DNA of 64,000 nt, from NCBI RefSeq assembly GCF_900106835.1, contig NZ_FNNR01000004.1, positions 213,043-277,042 on the forward strand, given 5' to 3'. The stretch comes from Arthrobacter sp. cf158. Lineage in GTDB: Bacteria > Actinomycetota > Actinomycetes > Actinomycetales > Micrococcaceae. A program made the translations under genes and the position numbers. The notes below the pieces were generated by a model. That model was not told the DNA's origin. It did not search any database and worked only from the letters and a program-made list of their open reading frames with translations. This document shows, piece by piece, positions 52,546-60,411 of this stretch (positions are counted from its first letter, which is position 1; every line of letters begins with the position of its first letter).

Positions 52546-53052
52546 GTGACAAACAACGCCCAGCCAAGCGCCCAACACCGAGCCGAAGCACTCAAAGAAC
52601 GCGTCTATGTGACCTTCACCGGGTTGGCGGTGGTTCTCGCTCTGCAGTCGCACGCGGAGACCCTGACTGCGGGGGAGGCAGCGTCCACGCTGGCCATCAC
52701 AGTGGTGGGAACGCTGCTGGCTGTCTTTGTTGCCGATCTTGTCTCGCACTTGGCCGTACACGCCAAAACCCCCACCAGAGCTGAGCTGTCGCACATGGCC
52801 CGGACCAGCTTCGGCGCGTTTGGTGCGATCGTCCTGCCGCTGATTTTCATCGGTGTGGCAGCCGTCGGCCGGTGGAGCATCGAAGCCTCGCTGCGCGCGT
52901 CAACCATCGCCCTAATCACCGCCTTGGTCCTGATCGGTTATCTTGCCGTCCGCAGGGTGCAGATGGCGTGGTGGAAGAAGCTGATCGCGTTGGGGGCGGA
53001 GTTCCTGCTGGGACTAGCCGTGGTGGGCCTAGAACTCCTCGCACACGGCTGA
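52546..53052 (+). CDS. hypothetical membrane protein
   Basis: 168 residues with four predicted helices and a short polar N-terminus. No family recognised. GTG at 52546 is the start; no ribosome site is clear. It is divergent from the sialidase gene by 57 bases. Confidence 0.7.
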   Translation: MTNNAQPSAQHRAEALKERVYVTFTGLAVVLALQSHAETLTAGEAASTLAITVVGTLLAVFVADLVSHLAVHAKTPTRAELSHMARTSFGAFGAIVLPLIFIGVAAVGRWSIEASLRASTIALITALVLIGYLAVRRVQMAWWKKLIALGAEFLLGLAVVGLELLAHG

Positions 53053-53096
53053 GAACGCCAAAATCGCGAAGAGAGGGAAGCTTCCGCCCGCCAGGA

Positions 53097-53861
53097 CTAA
53101 GCCCCCTGAAACGCTCCATCCCGCAACAAGGCCACTTTCGAACTGGCATCAAGCTCGGCGGCAATCCGGACGTCGTCCGAGTAGCCGGCGTCCATGAGCT
53201 CCCGGCCGCTGGAACACCCGCGCAGAATCGCGGCCAGCCGGGGTTCGGCGGCGTCGAAAGCCGCGGCAGCAGCCGCCGCCTCCGGGGAGAAATTGTGCCG
53301 TCCGGCAGCGGAGAGTCCGGCGATGAAAGCACCCGCGCCCAGCTCATCCTCCAAAGCCGGCCGCAGGGCCCCGTGGGTCCACTTCTCACCGGCCGCAATG
53401 ACGGCGATGACGGCACCGTCAGGCAACGTCGCATGAACCCAGTCGGCCGTGGCGGCGGCGTTGCGCAGCGAGACGGCCACCACCTGGCGGGCAGAGGCGG
53501 CCAGTTCATGGCTGATGGCGGAACCGTTGGGGGAGGGCAACACCACCCGGTCCACTATTGACGCAGCCCGAAGACTCGCAGGGGATAAACTCAGCCCCTC
53601 AGAACCCCGTGGCCCCGCCAACGCAGCCCCATGATGGGCGGCGAACTCGCTGGCCGCTGCATCCCGCCAAGGGTAGGGAAAAACCTTCGCCCCGCGGTCC
53701 ACCGCAACACTGACGCACGTGGTGAACGACAGGACATCAACCACCACGGCCAGGTCAGCTCCAGGCACCACCGCACGGGCGCCGTCGAGCCCCCACTCAA
53801 ATCGGACCGAGTACGGAAGTTGCCGCTGCGGCGCGCCAGGTTCGCTGAGCGGGCTGCTCAC
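53097..53861 (-). CDS. 2-phosphosulfolactate phosphatase (ComB) family protein
   Basis: 254 residues. AVVVDVLSFTTCVSVAVDRGAKVFPYPW and VVLPSPNGSAIS are ComB signatures. ComB removes phosphate in coenzyme M synthesis in archaea; in this actinobacterial setting the substrate is probably different. GTG 53861 is chosen because it overlaps the HD gene stop (GTGA); the frame is open to 53903. Confidence 0.82.
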   Translation of the reverse strand: MSSPLSEPGAPQRQLPYSVRFEWGLDGARAVVPGADLAVVVDVLSFTTCVSVAVDRGAKVFPYPWRDAAASEFAAHHGAALAGPRGSEGLSLSPASLRAASIVDRVVLPSPNGSAISHELAASARQVVAVSLRNAAATADWVHATLPDGAVIAVIAAGEKWTHGALRPALEDELGAGAFIAGLSAAGRHNFSPEAAAAAAAFDAAEPRLAAILRGCSSGRELMDAGYSDDVRIAAELDASSKVALLRDGAFQGA

Positions 53862-54727
53862 GCGAGTTCGCCGGCCAGGTTGCGGCGGGCGGCGTCCAGC
53901 CACAGCCCTTGGGCGCGTTCGCCGTGGAACAGGGGGTCAAGTTCCAGGAGATGACGCACGACGGCGGCACGCCCCTTCGCGAAGTCGTCGTCACTGACGT
54001 GGGCGTAGTCCTCGCGGACGGCCGCCAGATAACGTGCGTAGGACTGCTCGTCTCCACCGAGCACGGAGAGGTCCGCATCGCAGAGAAGGGCTCCGGCATG
54101 GTCACCCGGCTCCGGGCTGTGTGAGGACGTGAGCCGGACCAGCCGCGCCACCTCGGCCACATCGGAGGAAGCCAAGCCCGCAGCCGTGAGCCGGTCTTCG
54201 GCCAGACGCGCAGAATCTTCCTCATCCTGCCCGGCCACTCCTTCATAGACGGCATCGTGGAACCACGCTGCCAGGGCAACTGTCCGTGCAGGCAGGGCGG
54301 GTTCAGTCAGGACGTCCAAGGCCTCAAGTACGGCCAGCAGGTGCGTGCGGCTATGGTACTTCCGCCCGTCCTCGCCCCAACGTTCCAGCAGCTCAAGTCC
54401 CAATTCCTCGTGGCCCGGGTAGATGCTGTTCCAGCGTTCCATCAAAGGTACGGTCAAGGCTTTGCTCCGCTCACGGGCCGGGATACGCAGTCCGCTCGCG
54501 ATGAGTTTGCGGACCAGGATCCGGGCCTCCACAGGGATGGCGCCGGCAGCCACCAGGGAGTCGTACCGGCGTTCCGGAACGTCATAGTGGTCTCCGTCGA
54601 AGGCCCTCTCCGGGACTCCGGCGGCTGCCGCAAAGTCGTGCAGCTCCTCCAACGACGTGTCCGATACGAGGTGCGAAAAGACGGTCCCGTGTGCCGGCCA
54701 CAAGGGCGGATCGACGTAGATGGCCAT
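53858..54727 (-). CDS. DUF4031-HD domain fusion protein
   Basis: 289 residues. DUF4031 occupies about 1-85 (MAIYVDPPLWPAHGTVFSHLVSD style) and a predicted metal-dependent HD phosphohydrolase follows (YHSRTHLLAVLEALD, then WFHDAVYEG). The HD part probably cleaves a nucleotide or phosphate ester. It is coupled by a 4-base overlap to the ComB-like gene. TACACT lies 17-12 bases before the ATG and may be the -10 of a near-leaderless transcript. Confidence 0.82.
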   Translation of the reverse strand: MAIYVDPPLWPAHGTVFSHLVSDTSLEELHDFAAAAGVPERAFDGDHYDVPERRYDSLVAAGAIPVEARILVRKLIASGLRIPARERSKALTVPLMERWNSIYPGHEELGLELLERWGEDGRKYHSRTHLLAVLEALDVLTEPALPARTVALAAWFHDAVYEGVAGQDEEDSARLAEDRLTAAGLASSDVAEVARLVRLTSSHSPEPGDHAGALLCDADLSVLGGDEQSYARYLAAVREDYAHVSDDDFAKGRAAVVRHLLELDPLFHGERAQGLWLDAARRNLAGELA

Positions 54728-54746
54728 TGCCAAAGTGTAGTCCCGG

Positions 54747-54852
54747 GCGATCCTTCCCGGTTGCCGGCCATCGAGGCGTCTACCGCCGTGCTGCCGCCCC
54801 GGAAACCCGGGCTTCGCTGCCCGTGCTGTCCACGGCAACTGGGAAGGAGCGT
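54747..54852. repeat. ~106-bp element with inverted ends (MITE-like), copy 2
   Basis: GCGATCCTTCCCGGTTGCCG at 54747-54766 is mirrored at 54833-54852 with four mismatches. Its ends match those of the element at 47228-47343. It lies just upstream of the HD gene and just past the oxidase stop, so it may carry part of the HD promoter region. Confidence 0.55.
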
Positions 54853-54859
54853 AGGAGGA

Positions 54860-56194
54860 TCAGCGTTCGGCCGGCAGGATGTTCTGGTTGCCGCGGAACA
54901 CGTTGTCGGGATCGAACTCGCCCTTCACCAAGGACAGGCGACGGTAGTTTTGCTCGCCGTAGGCCGCCATGATCCTGTCTTGGCCTTCGTCGCCGATGAA
55001 GTTCAACCAGACGCCGCCCGTGGTGTGCGGGGCGATGTCCTGCCGGAACTGCTTGACCCAGGCTTTGGCTTCCAGGCCACCCTCACGCGTTTCGGACAAG
55101 CCGAATGGATGGCTGACCCACGCCGCGCCGCGGTGCTGCAAGGGTGTCTGGGCCGCGGCCGGCCCTGAAACGGCTCCACCCCAGCGCGCCACCAGTTGCT
55201 GCGAGTGGGCTCCGGGAAGCCTGTGGGCAGAATCCACCAGGAGATCCAGCGCGTCATCGCTGAGCTCGTTGTGGTAATCGGCGCTCCAGTAGTTGTAGAG
55301 GTCCGGAGGGTCATCGATCATGCACTGGAAATCCGCGTACCCCATGGGCGAGACCAGATCGACGGCGGGGCCCAGGTCCCGGAATGGTTTTGCGTGCTCT
55401 TCGCCGGCCTCCAGATCACCGGCGTGCAGGTAGGCCATTCCGACAGCGAGCTTGCCCACCATGCCTTCCGGGACGAACTCTTCCGGCGGAGCGGTGAGAA
55501 ACACGAGCGCTGTCCCCACGGCGTCGGGAGCTTCCAAAGCGAGTCCCCGGAAGGCCCGCGACAGGTCCGAGGCGTCCTCCCCAGGGAACAACATGAGGCC
55601 GGCCATGACAGTAGGGCCGACGTCGTGCAGCTGGAACGTGAGGGAGGTGGCTACGCCGAAGTTCCCGCCTCCTCCGTGGAGCGCCCAGAACAGCTCCGGA
55701 TTCTGCTCCCGGCTTGCTGTCACCCGTTCGCCGGAGGCGGTCACCAAGTCAACGGAGAGCAGGTTGTCGCACGCGAAGCCATAGGATCGCTCCAGCCATC
55801 CCGAGCCGCCGCCCAACGTGAATCCGGAGACTCCCGTGGTGGAGGCTCGGCCACCGGTGACGGCCAAGCCGTGCTGTTGCGTTGCGCGGTCGAATTCACC
55901 CCAGGTAAGTCCGGCGCCGGCCGTGGCGGTCTTCGTCTCAGGGTCCACGCTGATCGACTTCATGGGGCGGACGTCAACCACCAGTCCGTCGTCGTTGGTG
56001 GACATGCCTGCCACCGAATGCCCGCCCGAACGCACTGCTACGTCCAGGTTGTGGTTGTGCGCATAGCTCAAGGCCTCGGCAACCTCGCCGGGATCGGAGC
56101 ATTTGGCGATGACCGCCGGCCTGCGGTCGATCATCGCATTGAAGAGTTTTCTGGCTTCGTCGTAGTCCGGACTGTCCGGACGAATCCATTCCAT
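54860..56194 (-). CDS. FAD-binding oxidoreductase, berberine-bridge (BBE) type
   Basis: 444 residues. The PCMH FAD domain carries VAVRSGGHSVAG with H59, the residue that binds FAD covalently, and TLGGGSGWLERSYGFACDNL; the second covalent cysteine of bicovalent members is not seen. The BBE tail NYRRLSLVKGEFDPDNVFRGNQNI closes the protein. It oxidises an unknown sugar or secondary metabolite. AAGGAA precedes the ATG. Confidence 0.9.
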   Translation of the reverse strand: MEWIRPDSPDYDEARKLFNAMIDRRPAVIAKCSDPGEVAEALSYAHNHNLDVAVRSGGHSVAGMSTNDDGLVVDVRPMKSISVDPETKTATAGAGLTWGEFDRATQQHGLAVTGGRASTTGVSGFTLGGGSGWLERSYGFACDNLLSVDLVTASGERVTASREQNPELFWALHGGGGNFGVATSLTFQLHDVGPTVMAGLMLFPGEDASDLSRAFRGLALEAPDAVGTALVFLTAPPEEFVPEGMVGKLAVGMAYLHAGDLEAGEEHAKPFRDLGPAVDLVSPMGYADFQCMIDDPPDLYNYWSADYHNELSDDALDLLVDSAHRLPGAHSQQLVARWGGAVSGPAAAQTPLQHRGAAWVSHPFGLSETREGGLEAKAWVKQFRQDIAPHTTGGVWLNFIGDEGQDRIMAAYGEQNYRRLSLVKGEFDPDNVFRGNQNILPAER

Positions 56195-56403
56195 GGGACG
56201 TTCCTTTGAACATGAAACTCTCCCCCAGATCAGGGTACGGCGGCGGGTCTCCGTCGGCTAGAGCAAAGCGGTGGCCCATCACTTTCCGCCAGGCGCACCA
56301 GAGGTTACGGGTGCGTCGTGCGGCACCGGGTGCGATGAGAACGCCTAAGGGGTGCAGACGGCGGTAAAAGGTGCAGACGTCAGCACGCCACCCACAAAGT
56401 CAT

Positions 56404-56480
56404 ATTTCGTTTGCGGAACAAACAACGCTTCTGAACCGCAAAAACGGAACTATACTCATTCCATGCCGCAAATACGAATT
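56404..56480. promoter_or_regulatory. candidate operator sites CCGCAAA and promoter of the molybdate operon
   Basis: CCGCAAA occurs at 56436-56442 and 56466-56472, both followed by NACGNA, and inverted as TTTGCGG at 56410-56416. The two direct sites are 30 bases apart and flank a -10 box TATACT (56451-56456). The -10 spacing puts the transcript start near the ATG at 56463. The HTH-TOBE protein made from this gene is the likely binder; this is inference. Confidence 0.6.
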
Positions 56481-56873
56481 TCCGAGGCCGCCCGCTTCCT
56501 TGGCGTCAGTGACGATACCGTGAGGCGCTGGACGGAAAACGGGACGCTGACCGCGCAGAAGGATGGAGCCGGCCGGCTGGCCGTGGACGGCTTGGAGCTT
56601 GCCACACTTGCCCGGGACCAGTCCCACCTCCCTGACGACCCCTCGCGTTCAGGAAGTTCGGCCAGGAACCGCTTCGTTGGCCTGGTGACAGGCATCACCG
56701 CGGACAAGGTCATGGCCCAAGTGGAACTCCAGTGTGGCCCGTTCCGGGTGGTGTCACTGATGAGCAGCGAGGCCGTCCGTGAGCTCGGGCTGGAACTCGG
56801 GTCAGTTGCCACCGCCGTGGTCAAGGCCACCACTGTCATTATCGAAACTCCGCAAGGAAAGAGCATCATATGA
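56463..56873 (+). CDS. HTH-TOBE molybdate-responsive regulator
   Basis: 136 residues. An excisionase/MerR-like HTH lies at ~3-40 (RISEAARFLGVSDDTVRRWTENG) and a TOBE (Mop-like) molybdate-binding domain at ~65-135 (RNRFVGLVTGITADKVMAQVEL). It should sense molybdate and control the mod genes. It overlaps modA by four bases (ATGA). Confidence 0.85.
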   Translation: MPQIRISEAARFLGVSDDTVRRWTENGTLTAQKDGAGRLAVDGLELATLARDQSHLPDDPSRSGSSARNRFVGLVTGITADKVMAQVELQCGPFRVVSLMSSEAVRELGLELGSVATAVVKATTVIIETPQGKSII

Positions 56874-57676
56874 GGACCTTCCACCTGAAGAAGAGCATCG
56901 TGGCCATGACGGTCGCGGTGGGACTGACCAGCGCACTGGCGGCGTGCGGCACCCCGGCGCCGGCCACAACGCCGTCCAGCTCCGGCAGCACGTCCCAGCT
57001 GAGCGGAACTGTAACCGTCTTCGCGGCGGCCTCCCTCAAATCCACGTTCACCCGGCTGGCCAAGGATTTCGAGGCGAAAAATCCCGGCACCAAGGTGACG
57101 CTAAGCTTCGCCGGTTCCTCGGACCTGGTGACGCAGATCAGCCAGGGTGCTCCGGCCGACGTCTTCGCTTCTGCCGACACAAAGAACATGACAAAGCTGG
57201 CTGATGCCAAACTGCTGGACGGTAGCGCCACCAACTTCGCCACCAACGTCCTGGAGATCGCAGTCCCGCCGAGCAACCCGGCGTCGATCTCTTCCTTTGC
57301 CGACCTCGCCAAGTCCGGCGTCAAAGTAGTTACCTGCGCCAGCCAGGTTCCGTGCGGGGCGGCAACGGACACGGTGGAGAAGGCCAGTGGCATCACGTTG
57401 AGCCCCGTCAGTGAGGAATCCTCGGTCACCGATGTCCTGGGCAAGGTCACGTCGGGGGAGGCCGATGCCGGTCTGGTGTACGTCACGGACGTGAAAGGAG
57501 CCGGCGACAGGGTCAAGGGCATTCCCTTCCCGGAATCGGACAAGGCAGTCAATACCTATCCGATCGCCACGGTAAGCTCCAGCCAGAACAAGGAACTGGC
57601 CGCGGCCTTCATCGCAGCCGTCACCAGCGAAGAAGGCAAGAAGGTTCTGGGCGACGCCGGATTTGGCGCACCCTGA
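56870..57676 (+). CDS. modA: molybdate ABC transporter, substrate-binding lipoprotein
   Basis: 268 residues. Signal peptide with lipobox ending at C24 (LAAC). GTVTVFAAASLKSTFTRLAKDFE is the ModA opening, and FAGSSDLVTQISQGAPADVFASAD contains the oxyanion contacts. It captures molybdate (or tungstate) outside the membrane. AAGGAAAG precedes the ATG. Its last codons and stop lie in the first copy of a 16-base tandem repeat. Confidence 0.93.
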   Translation: MRTFHLKKSIVAMTVAVGLTSALAACGTPAPATTPSSSGSTSQLSGTVTVFAAASLKSTFTRLAKDFEAKNPGTKVTLSFAGSSDLVTQISQGAPADVFASADTKNMTKLADAKLLDGSATNFATNVLEIAVPPSNPASISSFADLAKSGVKVVTCASQVPCGAATDTVEKASGITLSPVSEESSVTDVLGKVTSGEADAGLVYVTDVKGAGDRVKGIPFPESDKAVNTYPIATVSSSQNKELAAAFIAAVTSEEGKKVLGDAGFGAP

Positions 57677-57729
57677 CGGGAGCGCACCCTGACGGGAGCG
57701 CACCCTGACGGGAGCGCACCCTGACCGGC
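57666..57729. repeat. four tandem 16-base repeats at the modA 3' end
   Basis: GCGCACCCTGACGGGA is repeated at 57666, 57682, 57698 and, with changes, 57714. The first copy contains the modA stop TGA; a partial GCGCACCC follows. The rest of the 78-base gap carries the modB ribosome site (AAGGAG). The unit is not a multiple of three, so it is not a coding repeat. Confidence 0.85.
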
Positions 57730-57754
57730 GCACCCGCACCACTGTAAGGAGAAC

Positions 57755-58567
57755 ATGAAGAGCGCCACCGGCTATCAAGGCATCCCGCGTTGGATCTATG
57801 CCATTGCAGCCGTGGGTGGGCTTCTGGTGGTGCTTCCGTTGGCAGCGATGCTTGCCAAAGTGAACTGGCCCCAGTTCTTCCCGCTGATCACGTCCGAATC
57901 TTCACTGGCCGCCCTGGGGTTGAGCTTGCGAACCTCGGCGGCCAGTACGGTGCTCTGCATTGTGCTGGGAGTTCCGTTGGCGTTGGTGCTGGCCCGCGGC
58001 GAGTTCCCCGGGCAGCGGCTTCTCCGCTCGTTCGTTCTGCTGCCGCTGGTGCTGCCACCCGTCGTCGGCGGCATCGCCCTCCTGTACACCTTTGGGCGGC
58101 AGGGCCTCCTCGGCAAGTCCTTGGAGGTGGCGGGTATCCAGATCGCGTTCTCAACCACGGCCGTTGTGTTGGCCCAAACGTTCGTGGCTCTTCCGTTCCT
58201 GGTGGTTAGTTTGGAGGGCGCGCTGCGGTCGGCCGGGAACAGGTACGAGGCCGTTGCTGCGACGCTCGGGGCGCGTCCCACTACGGTCCTTCGACGCGTC
58301 ACACTTCCGTTGGTCCTGCCTGGGCTGGCGTCGGGGGCCGTGTTGTCATTCGCGCGCAGCCTGGGGGAGTTCGGTGCGACGCTGACGTTTGCCGGAAGCC
58401 TCGAAGGCGTAACGCGCACCCTGCCGTTGGAGATCTATCTTCAGCGGGAGACCGACGCCGACGCTGCAGTCGCGCTGTCCTTGGTCCTGGTGGCGGTGGC
58501 CGTGGCCGTGGTGGGGCTCAGCTATGGTCGCCAGCGCAGCACCACGCCGTCGGAGGTGCACGCATGA
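57755..58567 (+). CDS. modB: molybdate ABC transporter permease
   Basis: 270 residues, six membrane helices. The EAA-type loop is [24 protein letters not shown] near residue 165. It forms the channel of the ModABC importer. AAGGAG lies before the ATG at 57755, and its stop overlaps modC by four bases (ATGA). Confidence 0.92.
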   Translation: MKSATGYQGIPRWIYAIAAVGGLLVVLPLAAMLAKVNWPQFFPLITSESSLAALGLSLRTSAASTVLCIVLGVPLALVLARGEFPGQRLLRSFVLLPLVLPPVVGGIALLYTFGRQGLLGKSLEVAGIQIAFSTTAVVLAQTFVALPFLVVSLEGALRSAGNRYEAVAATLGARPTTVLRRVTLPLVLPGLASGAVLSFARSLGEFGATLTFAGSLEGVTRTLPLEIYLQRETDADAAVALSLVLVAVAVAVVGLSYGRQRSTTPSEVHA

Positions 58568-59637
58568 GTTTTGAGGTGCACGCGAGCCTCCGCGCCAGAA
58601 ATTTCGAGATGTCCCTCAGCCTCAACGATGGTGAAACCGTGGCCATCCTCGGTCCCAACGGTGCGGGAAAATCCACTCTGCTGGGTGTGATCTCAGGACT
58701 GTTGAGGCCGGATTCCGGTGCGGCGCGAATCGGCGACAAAGAGCTGTTCAGGCTCGACGGCGGAACCCGCCTGTGGAGCCCACCCCACCTGCGCGGGACT
58801 GCGCTCCTGGCCCAGGAAGCGCTGCTGTTTCCGCACCTTAACGCCTTGGACAATGTGGCGTTCGGTCCGCGGAGTGCCGGCGCTTCCAGGACGGCGGCGC
58901 GGGAAACCGCGGAGCATTGGCTGGCCGAGGTGGACGCCCTGCCCCTCGCCAAACGAAGGCCTGCCCAGCTGTCCGGCGGGCAGGCCCAACGCGTGGCGGT
59001 GGCCCGCGCCTTGGCGGCCGACCCCGAACTCCTGCTGTTGGACGAACCCATGGCGGCCCTCGACATCCATGCAGCACCGCTGCTCCGCCGCGTGCTCAAA
59101 CGGGTTTTGAAGGACCGCAAGGCCATCATCGTCACCCACGATGTCCTGGACGCCTACATGCTGGCCGACCGCGTGATCGTGGTGGAAAGGGGGCGCATCG
59201 CCGAGGAAGGCCCCACGCGCCAGGTCCTGGAACGGCCCAGAAGCCACTTCGCCGCCGGACTTGCGGGACTCAACCTCGTCACCGGCACCATCACCGAGGA
59301 TGGAATCACGACGCCGGATGGCCGGGTTTTCGCTGGACAGCACGATTCCGGCTGGTCACCTTCGCCCGGCCAGGCAGGCGTGGCGGCGTTCCCGCCGTCG
59401 AGCGTTTCCGTCTTCCTGGGTGACGTCCACGGAAGCCCCCGCAACTCGTTTGCCGTCACCATTACGGACCTTGAGCCGCATGGGGACCAGATCCGGGTCC
59501 GTGCCGGCGGGGGCAGTTCGGCCCCGTCACTGTCCGCCGACATCACGCCCGCAGCGTCCGCCGACCTGGGGCTGGTTCCGGGCATGGACGTGCGGTTTGT
59601 GGTCAAATCTGCGCTGGTGTCCGTCTATCCCGCCTGA
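58564..59637 (+). CDS. modC: molybdate ABC transporter ATP-binding protein
   Basis: 357 residues. Walker [10 protein letters not shown] is at 30-38, the signature [16 protein letters not shown] near 140, Walker [12 protein letters not shown] near 160. The C-terminal ~70 residues form a TOBE/Mop domain ([14 protein letters not shown]) that regulates the importer. It is the last gene of the operon. Confidence 0.92.
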   Translation: MSFEVHASLRARNFEMSLSLNDGETVAILGPNGAGKSTLLGVISGLLRPDSGAARIGDKELFRLDGGTRLWSPPHLRGTALLAQEALLFPHLNALDNVAFGPRSAGASRTAARETAEHWLAEVDALPLAKRRPAQLSGGQAQRVAVARALAADPELLLLDEPMAALDIHAAPLLRRVLKRVLKDRKAIIVTHDVLDAYMLADRVIVVERGRIAEEGPTRQVLERPRSHFAAGLAGLNLVTGTITEDGITTPDGRVFAGQHDSGWSPSPGQAGVAAFPPSSVSVFLGDVHGSPRNSFAVTITDLEPHGDQIRVRAGGGSSAPSLSADITPAASADLGLVPGMDVRFVVKSALVSVYPA

Positions 59638-59642
59638 GCCCC

Positions 59643-60261
59643 TTAGTCCCGGTACATCCGCTCTGCGTACGACGGTCCGTAATAGCTTTCGAGTTCTTCC
59701 AAGGGAGTTTCCGGCTGCGTGTAGGCCTGCGAGAGGGGCCGCGATACTTGGCAGTCCGTCGGTGTCCCAGGTCTCGGGCTGCCACAGACCGCTGCGCATG
59801 AAGGCCTTGCCACAGTGGGTGAACACTTCCTCCACAGAAACTACGACGGCGGCACGCGGACGGTGCCCCTTGACCACCATGTGGTCGAAGAAGTCGGCGT
59901 CGCGGACAATCTGTGCGGTCCCGTTGATCCGGAGGGTGTCTGTGCGGCCCGGTACTACGGAGAGGATGCCAACGTTCGGGTTCTCCAGGATGTTGTGGAA
60001 GCCGAACGCGAGCTTGTTGCCCGGGCGTTCGGGGATGGCGATGGTGCGGTCATTCAGTACCTGGATGAAACCGGCCGGGTCGCCTTTGGGTGACGCATCC
60101 ACGCGACCTTGCGCATCCGTCGCTGAGATCACGCAGAAGGGGCTGGCCGCGAGCCATTGCCTGTCGAAGTCGCTGAGCGAGGTCCGTACTTTCCGGCGGA
60201 CGCGCTCAAGCGGCAGCCCGATCAGCTCTTCGAGTTCGTCAGCGGTGGAGATAGTGTCCAT
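59643..60261 (-). CDS. pyridoxamine 5'-phosphate oxidase-like protein (MSMEG_1061 type), frameshifted
   Basis: The N-terminal ~170 residues match the MSMEG_1061-type FMN-binding family ([25 protein letters not shown], then [20 protein letters not shown]). At the GGGG run 59735-59738 the frame shifts: the uninterrupted frame runs to 59527 with an unrelated tail, while removing one base restores [14 protein letters not shown] and a TAA at 59643-59645, giving the normal 205 residues. So the gene has a real frameshift or a sequencing error in a homopolymer. Confidence 0.8.
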
Positions 60262-60346
60262 GGACCCAGCCTACTTACCCCTGATTTGGGTGGACTCTGG
60301 ACACCTGTTTCGCCGTGGGCAAACATGGAACACAATGGGCCAAAAA

Positions 60347-60377
60347 TCAAAGTTGAGCGTAGTAGACTCAACTTTGA
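60347..60377 (+). promoter_or_regulatory. HAIR box (HspR-type operator) of clpB
   Basis: Perfect 11-bp arms, TCAAAGTTGAG at 60347-60357 and CTCAACTTTGA at 60367-60377, lie 35 bases before the clpB start. The core TTGAGC-N7-ACTCAA fits the HspR-associated inverted repeat CTTGAGT-N7-ACTCAAG. HspR should repress clpB here until heat shock. No hspR gene is in the window. Confidence 0.85.
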
Positions 60378-60411
60378 AAGTATTGGTTCAACTCCAGAAA
60401 GGGAGCACTCT

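Noticed and set aside
59527..59734. C-terminal tail of the pyridoxamine-oxidase-like frame read without correction
   Set aside because: The tail is unrelated to the family, antisense to modC at its end, and a one-base change restores the family ending in the other frame.
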